55,568 nucleotides of DNA from positions 1 through 55,568 of the forward strand of contig URMA01000009.1 in the NCBI GenBank assembly GCA_900548875.1, written 5' to 3'. The stretch's first letter is position 1; the number at the start of each line of letters is the position of its first letter. Positions 32,080 to 40,536 of this stretch are shown here, piece after piece. A model generated the notes under the pieces. The model worked only from the letters and a program-made list of their open reading frames with translations, searched no databases and was not told the DNA's origin. A program made the translations under genes and the position numbers. Source of the DNA: an uncultured Porphyromonadaceae bacterium. GTDB taxonomy: Bacteria > Bacteroidota > Bacteroidia > Bacteroidales > Muribaculaceae.

Positions 32080-32787
32080 TCAGTCCTCCAACATATACTG
32101 TATCGTTGTCACCACACGCACATTCTTGATGTAGGGCGTATTCTGGTCACGGTCAGAAATGGAAAACTGCCCCTGATTGGCGGTCTTGATTTTTCCAAGC
32201 TTGCTTTCCGAATCGATGGCAAACTGCTCTGCCGCCTTGCGCGCATTCTGCGTGGCCACCTTTATCATTTCAGGCTTGATATCGTTCAGACCCGTATATT
32301 CAAACTGAATGCTCGGATAACTGTAATTGCTGAACGTCACCGGCACACCTTTCTGAATGAGCGTTGTCTGCTCTTTCAGCAATTCCAGCACCGTGTCCAC
32401 CTTCTTCGTGTTGACAGTCACAATGGAAGAAATGCGATAGCGGTAAGGCGAACGCTCCGACGTATAGGAATCTGCCTGCAAATCCGTCACATCGACACTT
32501 GTCGTTATTTCCGACATCTCGATGCCCTTTCCGGTCAACATATCGACCACCACCTTGTTCTTGGCATTGACAGTATTGTAAAGCGACGGCAAATCATTGC
32601 CCAGCTCCTTAAACACAATCGGCCAAATCACCTTGTCGGCCTTAACTTCCTTTTCGGCAAGACCTTTGACTGTCACCACACGGGAATTTTCAGTAAAACC
32701 GGCGATACCACTTTTAATAAAAAATCCCAATACCATAATGCCGACCGCTAAGATAGCCGACGACACATACCATTTTCTGTTGTCCAT
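32080..32787 (-). CDS. SIMPL domain (DUF541) protein
   Basis: 235 residues. One N-terminal membrane helix (WYVSSAILAVGIMVLGFFIKSG) is followed by VVTVKGLAEKEVKADKVIWPIVF and a C-terminal part with YTGLNDIKPEMIKVATQNARKAAEQFA, the SIMPL/DUF541 pattern. The bulk is probably periplasmic, anchored in the inner membrane. Family members (BP26, SIMPL) have no clear biochemical role. ATG 32787 leaves a short basic N-terminus before the helix; an ATG seven codons earlier is also possible. Confidence 0.85.
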   Translation of the reverse strand: MDNRKWYVSSAILAVGIMVLGFFIKSGIAGFTENSRVVTVKGLAEKEVKADKVIWPIVFKELGNDLPSLYNTVNAKNKVVVDMLTGKGIEMSEITTSVDVTDLQADSYTSERSPYRYRISSIVTVNTKKVDTVLELLKEQTTLIQKGVPVTFSNYSYPSIQFEYTGLNDIKPEMIKVATQNARKAAEQFAIDSESKLGKIKTANQGQFSISDRDQNTPYIKNVRVVTTIQYMLED

Positions 32788-32810
32788 AACATATCTGTTT
32801 AAATGCATTA

Positions 32811-32828
32811 GTCATATAATGATATGAC
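32811..32828. repeat. Inverted repeat between the DUF3843-like and SIMPL genes
   Basis: GTCATAT-AATG-ATATGAC is an exact 7-bp stem with a 4-base loop, 20 bases past the upstream gene's stop. There is no T tract. It could be an operator or weak 3'-end hairpin. Confidence 0.4.
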
Positions 32829-32847
32829 AAACAAGCAGATAAAAAGT

Positions 32848-34050
32848 TTAATCTGCCCTGTAATAATCCTGCAAATACAGCCGGGCAAAGAAATCCCAGT
32901 CGGACTGCATCAGGGCCAAACCGTTGGCTCCCGTTGGATATGCCGCATCGGGAAGCATGCCGTGGGCAAACAGATATTTCAGCAGATCAATCGGACAAAC
33001 GCCCTGTTCCATCACCAAACGGTGGGCCTCGCGGCGGGCCGCCTCTTTGTCATAAAGCGGATTGTCGGGATGCCGGATGAAGGCGGCAATGTCGTGCGCC
33101 ACCATCAGTCCTTTTTCCGGATCGGCAAAAAGAACAAAATCCCCGAAATCTTTCATTTGAGGCAAATGTCCGCCTTCGCTGGCACCCCAACCCATCTTTT
33201 CGTTCAGGAATTTTTCAAGTGCCTCATAGCTGTCACAGAAAGCAATGTTCTTTCCTCCCGTGGCACGGGTCAACGCCTCGAAATATTTATGGTTACGAGT
33301 GGCCGCTTTCGCCTTTTCTTTCGGGAAGCGGTTGTCAATCATCAGCCGCATCCATTCCTCCACATAAAGAGCCAGAGGCCCGGTCGGCTTTTCAAAGGTA
33401 GTACGCAGGCGCTTCTCGTCGGTCAGCGTTTCGGCAATGCTCAGTTCGTCCTCTTCCGAAATCTCGGGTTCGTAAGCGAATTTACTTGTCGGGCGAAGGA
33501 AATAGCTGTTCCAGAACAGCCATCCCGACAGGCGGAAAATGTCGGCCACCTGCTCACGGTCGTCCAAGTCCACCTCCGAAAATTCCTTGAACTTTTCCGG
33601 TGTGGGAGCATCGTCATACAGATAGTCGAACAATTTGAACACCTGGCGTGCCAGTCTCAACAAATCACTGTCGTAAGGCGATACCAGCCCTTGAAATCCC
33701 AACTGAGATTCCAGTGAGTACCAGATGATAAACTGTATATCTACCAAGTTCAATTCTGAATCCACATAATTTTCCGGCTCGTCGTAGAAAGGCAACGGCT
33801 TCCCATATTCCTTACGGCAGAACTGCACAAACGAGCGCCATATACCGAAATCAGCCACGACATCCTGATAGTAGGATACCATAGCCATCACTACACCCTT
33901 TCGGATATCTTCACCAATTTCGGGAAAAACGCCCATGCTTTTCCACATTTTGTCGACATATTGAGCCAACATCAAATAATACTCGTCCGTCGAGTTTTCT
34001 ATTTCGCTCTCCGGCTGCCACTTACGTATATCATCAAGTGTTATTTCCAT
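32848..34050 (-). CDS. Large conserved hypothetical protein (DUF3843-like)
   Basis: 400 residues, acidic, with no signal peptide or membrane helix. It begins MEITLDDIRKWQPESEIENSTDEYYLMLAQYVDKMW and has long predicted helices with many Tyr, Phe and Trp residues. The length and N-terminus resemble DUF3843, a Bacteroidota-restricted cytoplasmic family with no known function, but I cannot confirm this from motifs alone. It is followed after 60 bases by the SIMPL gene in the same direction. Confidence 0.7.
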   Translation of the reverse strand: MEITLDDIRKWQPESEIENSTDEYYLMLAQYVDKMWKSMGVFPEIGEDIRKGVVMAMVSYYQDVVADFGIWRSFVQFCRKEYGKPLPFYDEPENYVDSELNLVDIQFIIWYSLESQLGFQGLVSPYDSDLLRLARQVFKLFDYLYDDAPTPEKFKEFSEVDLDDREQVADIFRLSGWLFWNSYFLRPTSKFAYEPEISEEDELSIAETLTDEKRLRTTFEKPTGPLALYVEEWMRLMIDNRFPKEKAKAATRNHKYFEALTRATGGKNIAFCDSYEALEKFLNEKMGWGASEGGHLPQMKDFGDFVLFADPEKGLMVAHDIAAFIRHPDNPLYDKEAARREAHRLVMEQGVCPIDLLKYLFAHGMLPDAAYPTGANGLALMQSDWDFFARLYLQDYYRAD

Positions 34051-34157
34051 ATCCTTAACTTTTTTGTGAACTTAAATATATATAGAGAGTCGATAATTTG
34101 CAAATACTTGTCAAAGTAATTTCATGAGTTATAAAGGGAACTAAATCCCACACTATA

Positions 34158-35348
34158 TCAATTCAATGAAGATAATTCATGTTTTTTCGGCTTTATACCA
34201 AATACAAACAGCATCAAAACTGAAGCAATAAAAGCCATCACTGAACCGAAATAGAAAGGAACGCTGGAATTTACATGGTCATACAACCAGCCTCCGATGA
34301 TACTTGCAGGAAGTAAAGTTAGTCCAAGCACCGCATGATACAGCCCATATCCGGTACCTTTCATATCCTTGTCCACCAGATCGGAAATAAATGACTTTTG
34401 GCTCACATCTGTCAGTGTGCCATAAATACCATACAAGACAAACAGACAGACATATAATGAAATACTGCAATATTTCCCAAACAGGAAATAAGTGACAGCG
34501 TACACGAAAAATCCGGCGATTATCAGTTTTTCCCTGCCTATTCTGTCAGATAATTTTCCTATCGGTATGGCAAGCAGTACAGCCGTTGTATTGAAAATCA
34601 TGTACACAAATGGTATATAGGCTTCATTTATTCCTGTTTCAGCTGTCTTTATCAGCAGTAAAGCATCTGATGAGTTTCCCAAAGAAAACAGGAACACGAC
34701 CAACAGAAACAAATAGAATCGCTTGGGCAGTCTGCGTAAAGATTGATAACCGCCAGATTTATGGTCAAGCGATTTTTTCTCCTTGATGCCGAACAAGATA
34801 GCCAATACCCCCAATATTGCAGGGATAGTTGCTAAAAGGAACAATGCACTGTAATTCTTCGGACTGAAAAATAAGAACAGAGAAGCCAACAGCGGACCGA
34901 TGATTGCTCCACTGTTGTCCATCGCCTTTTGGAAACCGAAGCTTCTGCCAGTTTCACCTTTGGGAATGGATGCGCTTATCAGACTATCACGAGGAGCTGT
35001 ACGGACTCCTTTTCCCACACGTTCAACAAACCGCACTACCAATACCTGCATAGGAAGCCAGATAAACGCATAGAGGGGGGTTACTAAGGCCGTAACCCCA
35101 TAGCCCAGTAACATAAATGGTTTGTTACGCCCTATTTTATCGCTCCAATAACCTGATATGGCTTTCAATAAAGAAGCCGTGCTTTCAGCAACTCCTTCAA
35201 TCAAGGAAATGGTTGTTTTGGATGCTCCAAGCGACAAAAGAAACAACGGCATAATACTATACACCATTTTTGTTGAAGTGTCTGTAAAAAAGCTGGTGAT
35301 ACCTGTTGCCAATATGTTGCGTGGCAACCTTATGACAAGCTTTTTCAT
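34158..35348 (-). CDS. Major facilitator superfamily transporter
   Basis: 396 residues with twelve predicted helices. The MFS loop motif between helices 2 and 3 reads SGYWSDKIGRNKP, and the repeat in the second half reads GKLSDRIGREK. RVGKGVRTAPRDSLIS in the first half resembles drug/metabolite exporters related to tetracycline-type permeases. It starts 10 bases after the CDF transporter stop in the same operon, so both may respond to one inducer sensed by the divergent AraC protein. More A+T-rich than genes on either side of the block. Confidence 0.9.
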   Translation of the reverse strand: MKKLVIRLPRNILATGITSFFTDTSTKMVYSIMPLFLLSLGASKTTISLIEGVAESTASLLKAISGYWSDKIGRNKPFMLLGYGVTALVTPLYAFIWLPMQVLVVRFVERVGKGVRTAPRDSLISASIPKGETGRSFGFQKAMDNSGAIIGPLLASLFLFFSPKNYSALFLLATIPAILGVLAILFGIKEKKSLDHKSGGYQSLRRLPKRFYLFLLVVFLFSLGNSSDALLLIKTAETGINEAYIPFVYMIFNTTAVLLAIPIGKLSDRIGREKLIIAGFFVYAVTYFLFGKYCSISLYVCLFVLYGIYGTLTDVSQKSFISDLVDKDMKGTGYGLYHAVLGLTLLPASIIGGWLYDHVNSSVPFYFGSVMAFIASVLMLFVFGIKPKKHELSSLN

Positions 35349-35358
35349 TTCTACTGTA

Positions 35359-36285
35359 TCATAAATGCGGTTCTACATGTATATTGATTATCGTCTTGTC
35401 CCCCAGTTCTCCCTTTAATCGGGACTCAATACCTTCTGTTATAGCATGAACCTCCCCCAATGGCTTATCCTTATCCATACGGACATGTACGTCTATAGCA
35501 CAATAATTGCCTATACGGCGGGTTCGCAAGTGATGCGGATCGCTTACTTCCGGGAAAGACAATATTATTTCCAATATCTTCTTTTCTTCCTTTTCCGGCA
35601 ATGATTTTTCCATAAGTTCTTCCAAGCCAGGAACAATCAGTTTGATTGAAACATGTATGATTAATATACTGACAATAACAGCAGCAATAGGGTCCAGAAC
35701 GCGCCAGTTTTCTCCAAGCAGTATGGCACCGCCGATTCCTACCGCAGTACCGATAGAAGAAAAAGCATCACTGCGATGATGCCATGCATTGGCAATCATG
35801 GCTTCAGATGCCAGTTTCCTGCCCTCCACAGCCGTATAGCGGAACAATATTTCCTTAAGCACAATAGATACCAGTGCGGCAATTAATGCGAGCATCCCCG
35901 GTTCAGGGAGAATTTCACCATGCAGGAACCTCCATATTGATACAGCACCGGTCTTCATTATTCCCAGACCGACCAGAAGCAGTACTGTCCCCACAATGAC
36001 AGTAGCCATAGTCTCATACTTTCCATGTCCATAATCATGTTCCTTATCCTGTGGCTTCCCCGACAAATGAACACAGAGGACTACTATTATATCCGTAATA
36101 AAATCAGACAATGAATGCACTGCATCTGCAATCATTGCAGCACTATTCCCGACAATTCCTGCTGCAAACTTGAATATAAGAAGCAGGAAATTAACAACAC
36201 TTCCTATAAAAGTGACTTTATATATCTGTTTTTCGCGTGATACGTTTTTCTCTTTGCCAGATGATTCTTTGTTCATTTTCAACAT
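35359..36285 (-). CDS. Cation diffusion facilitator (CDF) metal transporter
   Basis: 308 residues. Six helices carry the paired metal sites ADAVHSLSDFITD (helix 2) and ANAWHHRSDAFSSIGTAVG (helix 5), each with the H/D-x3-D arrangement. A cytoplasmic C-terminal domain follows (FPEVSDPHHLRTRRIGNYCAIDVHVRMD). Such proteins export Zn2+, Fe2+ or Mn2+ against protons. It is the first gene of the operon that includes the MFS transporter and is read from the mirror-symmetric promoter at 36309-36353. ATG 36285 is used; a second ATG three codons later is equally possible. Confidence 0.93.
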   Translation of the reverse strand: MLKMNKESSGKEKNVSREKQIYKVTFIGSVVNFLLLIFKFAAGIVGNSAAMIADAVHSLSDFITDIIVVLCVHLSGKPQDKEHDYGHGKYETMATVIVGTVLLLVGLGIMKTGAVSIWRFLHGEILPEPGMLALIAALVSIVLKEILFRYTAVEGRKLASEAMIANAWHHRSDAFSSIGTAVGIGGAILLGENWRVLDPIAAVIVSILIIHVSIKLIVPGLEELMEKSLPEKEEKKILEIILSFPEVSDPHHLRTRRIGNYCAIDVHVRMDKDKPLGEVHAITEGIESRLKGELGDKTIINIHVEPHL

Positions 36286-36308
36286 TTTTCTTTTATTTGA
36301 TTACAACT

Positions 36309-36353
36309 GCAAATATAGTGCATTACAAACCCATATATATTCACTATATTTGC
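36309..36353. promoter_or_regulatory. Mirror-symmetric divergent promoter, CDF/MFS and araC-type gene
   Basis: GCAAATATAGTG (36309-36320) and CACTATATTTGC (36342-36353) are exact reverse complements. Each half contains a TATATTTG -7 box, one pointing left (36317 to 36310) and one right (36345 to 36352). Neither has an evident TTTG -33 box, so an activator may be needed; the AraC-type protein is the obvious candidate. Confidence 0.7.
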
Positions 36354-36377
36354 AGATATCTTAATAGAATTTGCATA

Positions 36378-37259
36378 ATGAGAAAATACGCAGTCAATGA
36401 TCATACAGAGGACAGTTTGCTCCATATTGCAGATATACATATACTAACGAATAAGAATATCAGAAATCTTTCTTTGGGTAGTTATCATTACCACAAGCAT
36501 TTTGAAATCATTGTAATCCAACAGGGAAGTATGAAAGTAATGGTAAATTACATGATAAAAGAAATAGCCCCGCCTTCAGTAATCATGCTGCACAGCAATC
36601 TTCCGCACATGCTCATCGGACATACCGAAGATATAAAAGCAACCATTATACATATTCCCGACAGGATTCTTACAAGAGAGATTGATCATATCCCTGAAAT
36701 GCACAAGGACAGGATTTTCATCCAAAACAGCACGTTCGGGTATCTGTTCCAATCTTCAGAACTGAGCAAGAAAATCATCTCTCTATCCTATAAAATTCAT
36801 AAAGAGAAGGGATTTATGCAGATCAGTCATCTATTCAAACTTCTGTATCTTCTAAGCAAAAGCAGCAAAGTGGAATACTTGAGCATGAAATCCGAACAGA
36901 TTATAAATACTCAAGGAAAAGCTACCTATGAGACATCTGTTGAACGGACATTTAGGTTCATCTATACACATTTCCGGGAAGACTGCTCTCTTGCAGAAAT
37001 TGCAGGATATGCCAATCAGAATGCATCGGCCTTATGCCGGTCCTTCAAGAAAGCAAGCGGCTATACTATTACCGGATTCATCAACCGCCTGCGAGTAGAA
37101 AAAGCATGTGAACTGCTGCGCAATACAAATCTGACCATAACAGAGATCTCCTATCAGTCGGGGTTCAATACGTTTTCTTATTTCAGCACTCAGTTCAAGG
37201 CGATTACAGGCTTAACACCAAGCCAATACAGGGACAATACCCTTCCACATGTGCAATGA
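36378..37259 (+). CDS. AraC-family transcriptional regulator
   Basis: 293 residues. An N-terminal cupin-like sensor (SYHYHKHFEIIVIQQGSMKVMVN, then LHSNLPHML) precedes a C-terminal pair of helix-turn-helix motifs: SLAEIAGYANQNASALCRSFKKASG and LTITEISYQSGFNTFSYFSTQFKAITGLTPSQYR, the AraC signature. It probably controls the divergent CDF/MFS operon from the symmetric promoter. The longer frame starting at 36237 overlaps the promoter and the divergent gene, so ATG 36378 is taken. The inducer is unknown. Confidence 0.93.
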   Translation: MRKYAVNDHTEDSLLHIADIHILTNKNIRNLSLGSYHYHKHFEIIVIQQGSMKVMVNYMIKEIAPPSVIMLHSNLPHMLIGHTEDIKATIIHIPDRILTREIDHIPEMHKDRIFIQNSTFGYLFQSSELSKKIISLSYKIHKEKGFMQISHLFKLLYLLSKSSKVEYLSMKSEQIINTQGKATYETSVERTFRFIYTHFREDCSLAEIAGYANQNASALCRSFKKASGYTITGFINRLRVEKACELLRNTNLTITEISYQSGFNTFSYFSTQFKAITGLTPSQYRDNTLPHVQ

Positions 37260-37315
37260 ATGGAGAACAGACCGTTGTAATAAAACCATATTCCAAATTC
37301 TCAAGGCAACTTACA

Positions 37316-37738
37316 TCATTTTTTCAGAGGTTTATACAAAACTGGCAACCGCTTTATAATATGTCCTACAGCCATAACAGTCGTTATGATGCCAATTTTA
37401 TAATGCCATAATCCAAGTGTAGAATTTGCTCCGGTTACGCCAAGCAATACGATGCCTGTAACGAATAGCATTAAAAATATCACAGACAGGACAGCTGTAA
37501 TTTTACTTTTTCTACCTATTCCCTTTTTTATGATTCCCTTATACCAACCCCAGTGGGTAGTTACGTGAAATATTATGGCTACAAGGAACAATACACTGCC
37601 CACAACATGAAACACAGCCCAATTATGCCATATTTCGTGGCTGTTCCCATGTCCAGCTACATGCAGACCAAATCCTGAAATGGCAGACACGATGAATACA
37701 ACGATTAAAATCCAGTCAATTACAAAAATTCTTTTCAT
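37316..37738 (-). CDS. DUF4405-like four-helix membrane protein
   Basis: 140 residues with four predicted helices. Histidines fall at helix positions: GFGLHVAGHGNSHEIWHNWAVFHVVGS, FHVTTHWGWYKG, LWHYKIG and VMAVGHIIKRL. This layout resembles DUF4405, a small cytochrome b-like family that probably binds heme and passes electrons. It follows the Crp/Fnr gene by 75 bases in the same direction, so redox control of this membrane protein is a reasonable guess but unproven. Confidence 0.75.
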   Translation of the reverse strand: MKRIFVIDWILIVVFIVSAISGFGLHVAGHGNSHEIWHNWAVFHVVGSVLFLVAIIFHVTTHWGWYKGIIKKGIGRKSKITAVLSVIFLMLFVTGIVLLGVTGANSTLGLWHYKIGIITTVMAVGHIIKRLPVLYKPLKK

Positions 37739-37813
37739 ACATTTCCAAATTCAATAGTGCAAAGGTTACTACTTTGTCGGAAACGGACGATAACAATTGT
37801 AAAGAAATGGAGA

Positions 37814-38344
37814 TTAGCGACGGTTCCTAATGCGGGACAGCGAAACGGGAGTAATGCCAAGATAGGAAGCTATGAAATGTTGAGGGACCCTCTGGATGAT
37901 GTTGGGATATTCCTTCAACAGTTCTTCGTACCTCTGCTGTGGCGTATTCTTGATACGGGACAGGAATAGATGTTGATAGAAGCTGAACCGCTCTATAATT
38001 TTCTCTTCATATAATATTCTCAATGAAGGATCGCTTTCTATCTTCTTGTCGAAGTCTTCTTTCTTTATAATAAGTACTTCGGACGGTTCGATGCTTTCCA
38101 GTGAGAACAGGCTCGGTATACCCTTGTGCAGACTGTCAAATGAAGCTACGAAATCACCCTCAAAGAAAAACTGAAAGGTTATATCCTTTCCCTCATTGTA
38201 GAAAAATAGTCTCATGCAACCCTTACGGATAAGGTATATCCTATCCGCGACCTTACCCTCCTCCAATAATACTGTTTTAGGCGGAATGGATAGTGTTTCA
38301 GTTACTTCAAAGGGAAAATGTTCGTTTGAATATTTTTCTGCCAT
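37814..38344 (-). CDS. Crp/Fnr-family transcriptional regulator
   Basis: 176 residues, shorter than CRP, which is common for Bacteroidota members. The cyclic-nucleotide-binding fold appears as PPKTVLLEEGKVADRIYLIRKGCMRLFF and FQFFFEGDFVASFDSL. The DNA-binding end reads RVPQHFIASYLGITPVSLSRIRNRR, a compact helix-turn-helix. No Fnr-type cysteine cluster is visible, so the effector is unknown. A TAAATTTG box ends 5 bases before the start codon, implying almost no leader. Confidence 0.9.
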   Translation of the reverse strand: MAEKYSNEHFPFEVTETLSIPPKTVLLEEGKVADRIYLIRKGCMRLFFYNEGKDITFQFFFEGDFVASFDSLHKGIPSLFSLESIEPSEVLIIKKEDFDKKIESDPSLRILYEEKIIERFSFYQHLFLSRIKNTPQQRYEELLKEYPNIIQRVPQHFIASYLGITPVSLSRIRNRR

Positions 38345-38863
38345 AGCGCAAATTTATAAATAATTTCAAATTATCTGAATCCAGAATGATGAAGGTTCAT
38401 GACGAAAATGCAATTCAACTGATACCATATAGTAAAGTTTTGCTTATGGAGTAGTTCTTCGGGTCTAAATCACATATAGCATCATATTATGTTCTAAGTA
38501 ATTTAAACTATCCTAACACCTCAAAAATTTGCTTCAGTTCAAAGCATCATTACTAACAAATGATAGACAGACTAAAGACACCATAAATCCATCGGCTTTG
38601 CCATCCAGAATCCCATGCCACAAACACGCCGGAAATATCCGCGTGACAAATTATTGAGTTAAAATGAATCTGTGCTAAACTATTTGATTTTTTAATTTAT
38701 GACCGGCAACCAATAAAAAAACAACGCTTTTTTCACATTTTTATGGACAATAAATAGGTTATTTGACAAAAAAACAATATCTTTGATAACAATAACCAAG
38801 AAACAGATTGGCACACAACGAATTTTCAAGCAATTATAACTATTAAAATTTAATTCAACGACT
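38345..38863. other. 519-base region without a gene
   Basis: A+T-rich spacer between divergent genes. It contains a minus-strand TAAATTTG box at 38349-38356 for the Crp/Fnr gene and a plus-strand TATCTTTG at 38778-38785 for the outer-membrane protein gene. No convincing ORF, tRNA or repeat is seen in the 400 bases between them; it could hide a small RNA or decayed gene. Confidence 0.5.
38778..38785 (+). promoter_or_regulatory. -7 box of the outer-membrane barrel gene
   Basis: TATCTTTG matches the consensus; the expected TTTG at 19-21 bases upstream is absent (a TTTG lies only 12 bases before it). The leader to ATG 38864 is about 75 bases. Confidence 0.6.
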
Positions 38864-39295
38864 ATGAAAAAAATTCTTTTGTTAGTGATTTTAAGCATTT
38901 CTGCTTTTGCAGCCAATGCAGGAGGAGTAAGATCCCTTGACCTGAAAGCGAACTTGCGTCATGATTTCGGACTCGGTGTAGGAGTAACATTCCAACTTCC
39001 AAAGAACTTTGAAATTGCTCCATCATTAAACTTCTATTTCAACGACGGAAACATGCTCACTACTGACTTGGATTTCCGTTACAGGTTTGAATTGCCTAAA
39101 AACTTCAGCCTCTATCCTGTCCTCGGCTTGGTATATTTCCACGCTCATGACTACAACCACATCGGTATGAACATCGGAGCAGGATTTGCCTACGACATCA
39201 ATTCTCACTGGGCAGTCGGCATGGAGTTAAAGTATCAATATGTTGACAAATGGGACGATGCATATTTCTCCCTTTGTGCTGCATACAAATTCTAA
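38864..39295 (+). CDS. Small outer-membrane beta-barrel protein
   Basis: 143 residues. A signal peptide (KKILLLVILSISAFAANA) precedes alternating beta strands: HDFGLGVGVTFQLPKNFEIAPSLNFYF, DLDFRYRFELPKNFSLYPVLGLVYF, HIGMNIGAGFAYDI, WAVGMELKYQYV, ending with the outer-membrane terminal phenylalanine (CAAYKF). The size fits a barrel of about eight strands such as OmpW/OmpX-like or porin-family proteins. No binding partner is evident. A strong terminator follows. Confidence 0.85.
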   Translation: MKKILLLVILSISAFAANAGGVRSLDLKANLRHDFGLGVGVTFQLPKNFEIAPSLNFYFNDGNMLTTDLDFRYRFELPKNFSLYPVLGLVYFHAHDYNHIGMNIGAGFAYDINSHWAVGMELKYQYVDKWDDAYFSLCAAYKF

Positions 39296-39318
39296 AAAAA
39301 TCAGAAACGAAGCATAAT

Positions 39319-39355
39319 GACGACCGGCATTTTTCAATCGCCGGTCGTCTTTTTT
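39319..39355 (+). terminator. Terminator after the barrel gene
   Basis: GACGACCGGC (39319-39328) and GCCGGTCGTC (39340-39349) are perfect complements, followed by six T bases. Confidence 0.93.
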
Positions 39356-39409
39356 ATTCTTTCATCTTTCATATTTCCGAAACAGCTGGACATGAAAACT
39401 GCGTTTTCG

Positions 39410-39441
39410 TTTGCCACTCCGCACTCCTTTTCGTAACTTTG
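39410..39441 (+). promoter_or_regulatory. Promoter of the hydroxyacid dehydrogenase gene
   Basis: TTTG at 39410-39413, 20 bases, TAACTTTG at 39434-39441: a full match to the Bacteroidota promoter, with about 35 bases of leader before ATG 39479. Confidence 0.85.
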
Positions 39442-39478
39442 GGAAAAACTAATTTGATAAAAACATTCAGTTATTCCT

Positions 39479-40438
39479 ATGGCTAAAATATGTATACTCG
39501 ACGGATTTACGTCAAACCCCGGCGATTTAAGCTGGGATGAAATCTGCAAACTTGGAGAATGTACCGTATACGACCGCACATCACCCGAACAACTGGCTGA
39601 ACGGGCGAAAGATGCAGAAATCGTTCTTACCAACAAAGTGGTGCTCGGACTGAAAGAAATCGGCAAACTACCGAAACTTAAATACATCGGCGTATTGGCT
39701 ACCGGCTACAATGTAGTGGACCTGAAAGCGGCTACCGAACGGGGAATCGTTGTCACCAACATTCCGGCATACAGCACGGATTCGGTAGCACAAATGGTAT
39801 TTGCCCACATTCTGAACATAACTCACCACGTTGCCGAATATGCAGCAGAAGCAAGAGCTGGGAAATGGTCACAATGTGCCGACTTCTGCTACTGCAATTC
39901 CCCCATCATGGAACTTGCCGGAAAAACGATGGGCATCGTCGGTCTCGGACACACCGGCATGGCTACCGCGAAAATAGCCCTGGCTTTCGACATGAAGGTC
40001 ATGGCGCTTACGTCCAAAACTCCGGAATCGCTGCCTAAAGGCATTGAACCGGCGCCGTTCGACCGACTGCTGACAGAAGCCGACATCCTCAGCCTGCACT
40101 GCCCGCTTACCGACAACACCCGTCACTTCATCAACCGCGACACACTGTGCCGGATGAAAAAGACAGCCATCCTCATCAATACCGGTCGCGGACCGCTTGT
40201 CAACGAAGCTGATTTGGCTGAAGCGCTCAATAATGGCACCATTACTGCAGCAGGCGTCGACGTGCTCTCCACCGAACCGCCGGCAGCCGACAATCCTCTG
40301 CTCTCGGCACGCAACTGCTACGTCACGCCCCACATTGCCTGGGCAACGAAAGAAGCCCGGAGCCGACTGCTTCAGATTGCTGCCGAAAACATCCGCCAGT
40401 TCCTGGCCGGCGAACGCATTCTGAACCGCATCAACTAA
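39479..40438 (+). CDS. D-2-hydroxyacid dehydrogenase (glycerate dehydrogenase-like)
   Basis: 319 residues. The NAD-binding GIVGLGHTGMATAKIA is near residue 152. The catalytic Arg is in NTGRGPLVNEADL, the Glu in DVLSTEPPA, and the His in YVTPHIAWAT. This is the complete triad of the NAD-dependent D-2-hydroxyacid dehydrogenases (glycerate or hydroxypyruvate reductase branch, HprA-like). It is probably cytoplasmic and reduces a 2-keto acid. Monocistronic between its own promoter and a bidirectional terminator. Confidence 0.94.
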   Translation: MAKICILDGFTSNPGDLSWDEICKLGECTVYDRTSPEQLAERAKDAEIVLTNKVVLGLKEIGKLPKLKYIGVLATGYNVVDLKAATERGIVVTNIPAYSTDSVAQMVFAHILNITHHVAEYAAEARAGKWSQCADFCYCNSPIMELAGKTMGIVGLGHTGMATAKIALAFDMKVMALTSKTPESLPKGIEPAPFDRLLTEADILSLHCPLTDNTRHFINRDTLCRMKKTAILINTGRGPLVNEADLAEALNNGTITAAGVDVLSTEPPAADNPLLSARNCYVTPHIAWATKEARSRLLQIAAENIRQFLAGERILNRIN

Positions 40439-40466
40439 ACCGGACTTTAAACGAATATAAAAACAA

Positions 40467-40515
40467 CAGCCGCGGCTGCCTCCTTTTCGGGAATGCAGCC
40501 GCGGCTGATTTTATT
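40467..40515. terminator. Bidirectional terminator
   Basis: CAGCCGCGGCTGC (40467-40479) pairs with GCAGCCGCGGCTG (40495-40507). On the + strand ATTTTATTT follows; on the - strand TTGTTTTTA follows. It serves the dehydrogenase and the convergent NhaD gene. Confidence 0.9.
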
Positions 40516-40536
40516 TCCTAATATATCACCGTGCTA

